From: Polymorphospora lycopeni
GTDB lineage: Bacteria > Actinomycetota > Actinomycetes > Mycobacteriales > Micromonosporaceae
DNA: 64,000 nucleotides
Assembly: GCF_042237075.1 (NCBI RefSeq)
Contig: NZ_JBCGDC010000011.1
Span: 33,351-97,350, forward strand
Direction of reading: 5' to 3'
Shown here piece by piece: positions 63,097 to 64,000 of this stretch. Numbering within the stretch: position 1 is the stretch's first letter; each line of letters opens with the position of its first letter. The translations under genes and the position numbers were made by a program. The notes beneath the pieces were generated by a model. That model did not search any database and was not told where the DNA came from. It worked only from the letters and a program-made list of their open reading frames with translations.

Positions 63097-63385
63097 GGGG
63101 AGGATGCTCCTTGGGGACCGCATGGACCGTGGGCGCGGCCGAGTCCTCGGTCCATGTAGGACTCGACCGCCCGCAGAAGTGTGTCGCGTCCATTTCTTGA
63201 TCGTTACCGTCCGTGCGGTTGGTGCCGGCTGGTAGATCGGATGCCTACTCTCCGCTTACCGGCGGGTACGTCGGAAACCCGATCAAGCGAGCAGGGCCGG
63301 CAGTCAAAACGGGGCAACGAGGAATGCGCCCGACATCTACCCTGCACCGACCGCGCCCGGAGCGTTGCCGCCTTGACCGCAGCTT
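63097..63385. other. Leader and intergenic region with overlapping hairpins
   Basis: No gene is evident. Next to the lipoprotein start, CATGGACCG/CGGTCCATG (63121-63156) and CGAGTCC/GGACTCG (63140-63165) overlap and cannot form at once, as in attenuators. The rest (63166-63385) shows nothing notable. Confidence 0.55.
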
Positions 63386-63398
63386 CCTTGTAGAAGTT
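63386..63398. promoter_or_regulatory. CCTTGTAGAAGTT control motif, copy 1
   Basis: The 13-base sequence at 63386-63398 is repeated exactly at 63814-63826, each time 13-40 bases before the next gene start. A related GTAGAAGT lies in the palindrome at 41874-41887. A shared DNA-binding protein is probable. Confidence 0.55.
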
Positions 63399-63419
63399 GC
63401 TGCTACTACGATGGCAACC

Positions 63420-63773
63420 ATGAATGCCGCCACCACTACCCGCCCACCACCCACGCCAGACGCCGCGCCCGCCTATCGTGGGCGCCGTGACGTCTACAAA
63501 GTTCGGGGCCGCATGGTGACCGCCGACGGGTTGCCAGTTCTGGACCGGAAGGCCGTGGCAGAACTGCTCGGCCTGGAGCCCAAGTCCATCAGCCAGTACC
63601 TGTTCGAGTCGCGACCGGGCGGGCGGTACGAGCATCACCCGTTCCCGGCGCCGGATGACCGGATCGGCCGGGCCCCGTGGTGGCGGCCCGAGCGTGCGGA
63701 TGAGATTCGGGAGTGGGCGGCGAACCGGCCGGGGCAGGGTGCTGGCGGCGGTCGGCCGCGTAGGTCGAGCTAG
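63420..63773 (+). CDS. HTH-containing small protein
   Basis: Length is 117 aa from ATG 63420 (ATG 63411 is in frame too). Residues 40-70 (DRKAVAELLGLEPKSISQYLFESRPGG) are a helix-turn-helix of HTH_17 or MarR-lite type, then HHPFPAPDDRIGRAPWWRPERADEI with a wing-like Trp turn. This form is common in actinomycete mobile elements. Probably a DNA-binding regulator. Confidence 0.7.
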   Translation: MNAATTTRPPPTPDAAPAYRGRRDVYKVRGRMVTADGLPVLDRKAVAELLGLEPKSISQYLFESRPGGRYEHHPFPAPDDRIGRAPWWRPERADEIREWAANRPGQGAGGGRPRRSS

Positions 63774-63813
63774 AAACTTCGTAGTACTTGCTTCTATCAC
63801 CTCAGCCGGTTAA

Positions 63814-63826
63814 CCTTGTAGAAGTT
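63814..63826. promoter_or_regulatory. CCTTGTAGAAGTT control motif, copy 2
   Basis: Exact second copy of the motif at 63386, 24 bases before the final gene. Suggests co-regulation of the last two genes. Confidence 0.55.
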
Positions 63827-63850
63827 ATTGCTATGAAGATCGGAGCCGAC

Positions 63851-64000
63851 ATGAGCCGCACCGCCACCCAGCCCACCGGCCTCACCATCGGCACCCGCCG
63901 CACCACCTACGCCGATGGCACCTACCGCTACACCGGCGTCCTCCGCCACGCCGGCAAGCTCGTCGCCGACTGCGGCCACCAGCACACCAACCGAAACATG
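63851..64000 (+). CDS. Hypothetical protein, cut by the window edge
   Basis: ATG 63851 lies six bases after GGAG; ATG 63833 would add six residues. The visible 50 residues include GTRRTTYADGTYRYTGVLRH and CGHQH, suggesting a beta-rich start with Cys and His for metal binding. The rest is outside the window. Confidence 0.55.
   Translation, partial: MSRTATQPTGLTIGTRRTTYADGTYRYTGVLRHAGKLVADCGHQHTNRNM

Noticed and set aside
1..64000. CRISPR array
   Set aside because: No set of regularly spaced identical repeats with unique spacers was seen; the repeat clusters at 37721 and 54277 have short, irregular spacing.
1..64000. Integrase, transposase or IS element
   Set aside because: No tyrosine or serine recombinase or DDE motif was recognised in any protein; an excisionase-like gene alone does not show integration inside this window.

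Overview
The window is high-GC actinobacterial DNA. Codon third positions are strongly G/C, GTG and TTG starts are common, and the Acb2-like, DUF7620-like, MuF-fused portal and SpdB/FtsK-type proteins are typical of actinomycete mobile elements. A Micromonospora-like or related host is an inference, not something the sequence proves. No integrase and no canonical tRNA were found, so neither end of the element lies inside the window.

Layout. (1) 0-2.9 kb: zinc-ribbon-rich phage proteins and a small HTH protein. (2) 2.9-25.4 kb, plus strand: a complete siphovirus morphogenesis operon in HK97-like order. It runs terminase small and large subunits, a portal fused to a MuF-like head protein, a protease/2H-phosphoesterase/scaffold fusion, decoration protein, major capsid protein, surface-fold proteins (FnIII, beta-helix, PKD), connectors, tail terminator, tail tube, frameshifted tail chaperones, tape measure, distal tail and tip proteins. 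Two paralogous small helical proteins that resemble the Acb2/Tad1 hairpin family bracket the terminase-portal genes. (3) 25.4-28.8 kb: lysis region (M15-like endolysin and several small membrane proteins including a holin candidate), interrupted by two minus-strand genes, and closed by a strong bidirectional terminator. (4) 28.8-32.6 kb: lysogeny-type accessory genes: a protein with a HEPN-like RNTLVH motif, a secreted protein, and a large XRE regulator bordered by TGTACCCC operators.

(5) 32.7-41.6 kb: a module that looks like the conjugation block of an actinomycete integrative element (AICE) or plasmid, not a phage. It has a TraB/FtsK-type translocase, Spd-like membrane proteins including a DUF2637-like one, a GIY-YIG protein, a cluster of TGTCGG repeats, a divergent MerR-like HTH, and an XRE-Nudix fusion that recalls the pSAM2 Pif immunity factor. 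(6) 41.9-51.4 kb: a replication-type wHTH gene, then a long, tightly coupled minus-strand train of small unknown genes, several too short for routine gene calling. (7) 51.5-63.8 kb: regulators, Fic/antitoxin, an excisionase-like gene, a second replication protein whose coding region carries iteron-like repeats (lambda O style), a small alarmone-hydrolase-like HD protein, a Panacea-type toxin-antitoxin pair, HicAB, and a DUF4352-like lipoprotein.

How it fits together. The structural operon makes a siphovirion. The transfer module, replication genes and toxin-antitoxin pairs suggest an element that can also persist and spread as a plasmid or AICE. A recurring theme is nucleotide chemistry: Acb2-like proteins, an embedded 2H phosphoesterase, an alarmone-hydrolase fold and a Nudix domain. 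Together they suggest control of host second-messenger defences. This is inference from motifs.

Assembly caution: a single N at 59518 is flanked by an exact 96-bp duplication, and three small genes break at short G runs. Some broken genes may therefore be sequencing or assembly errors.
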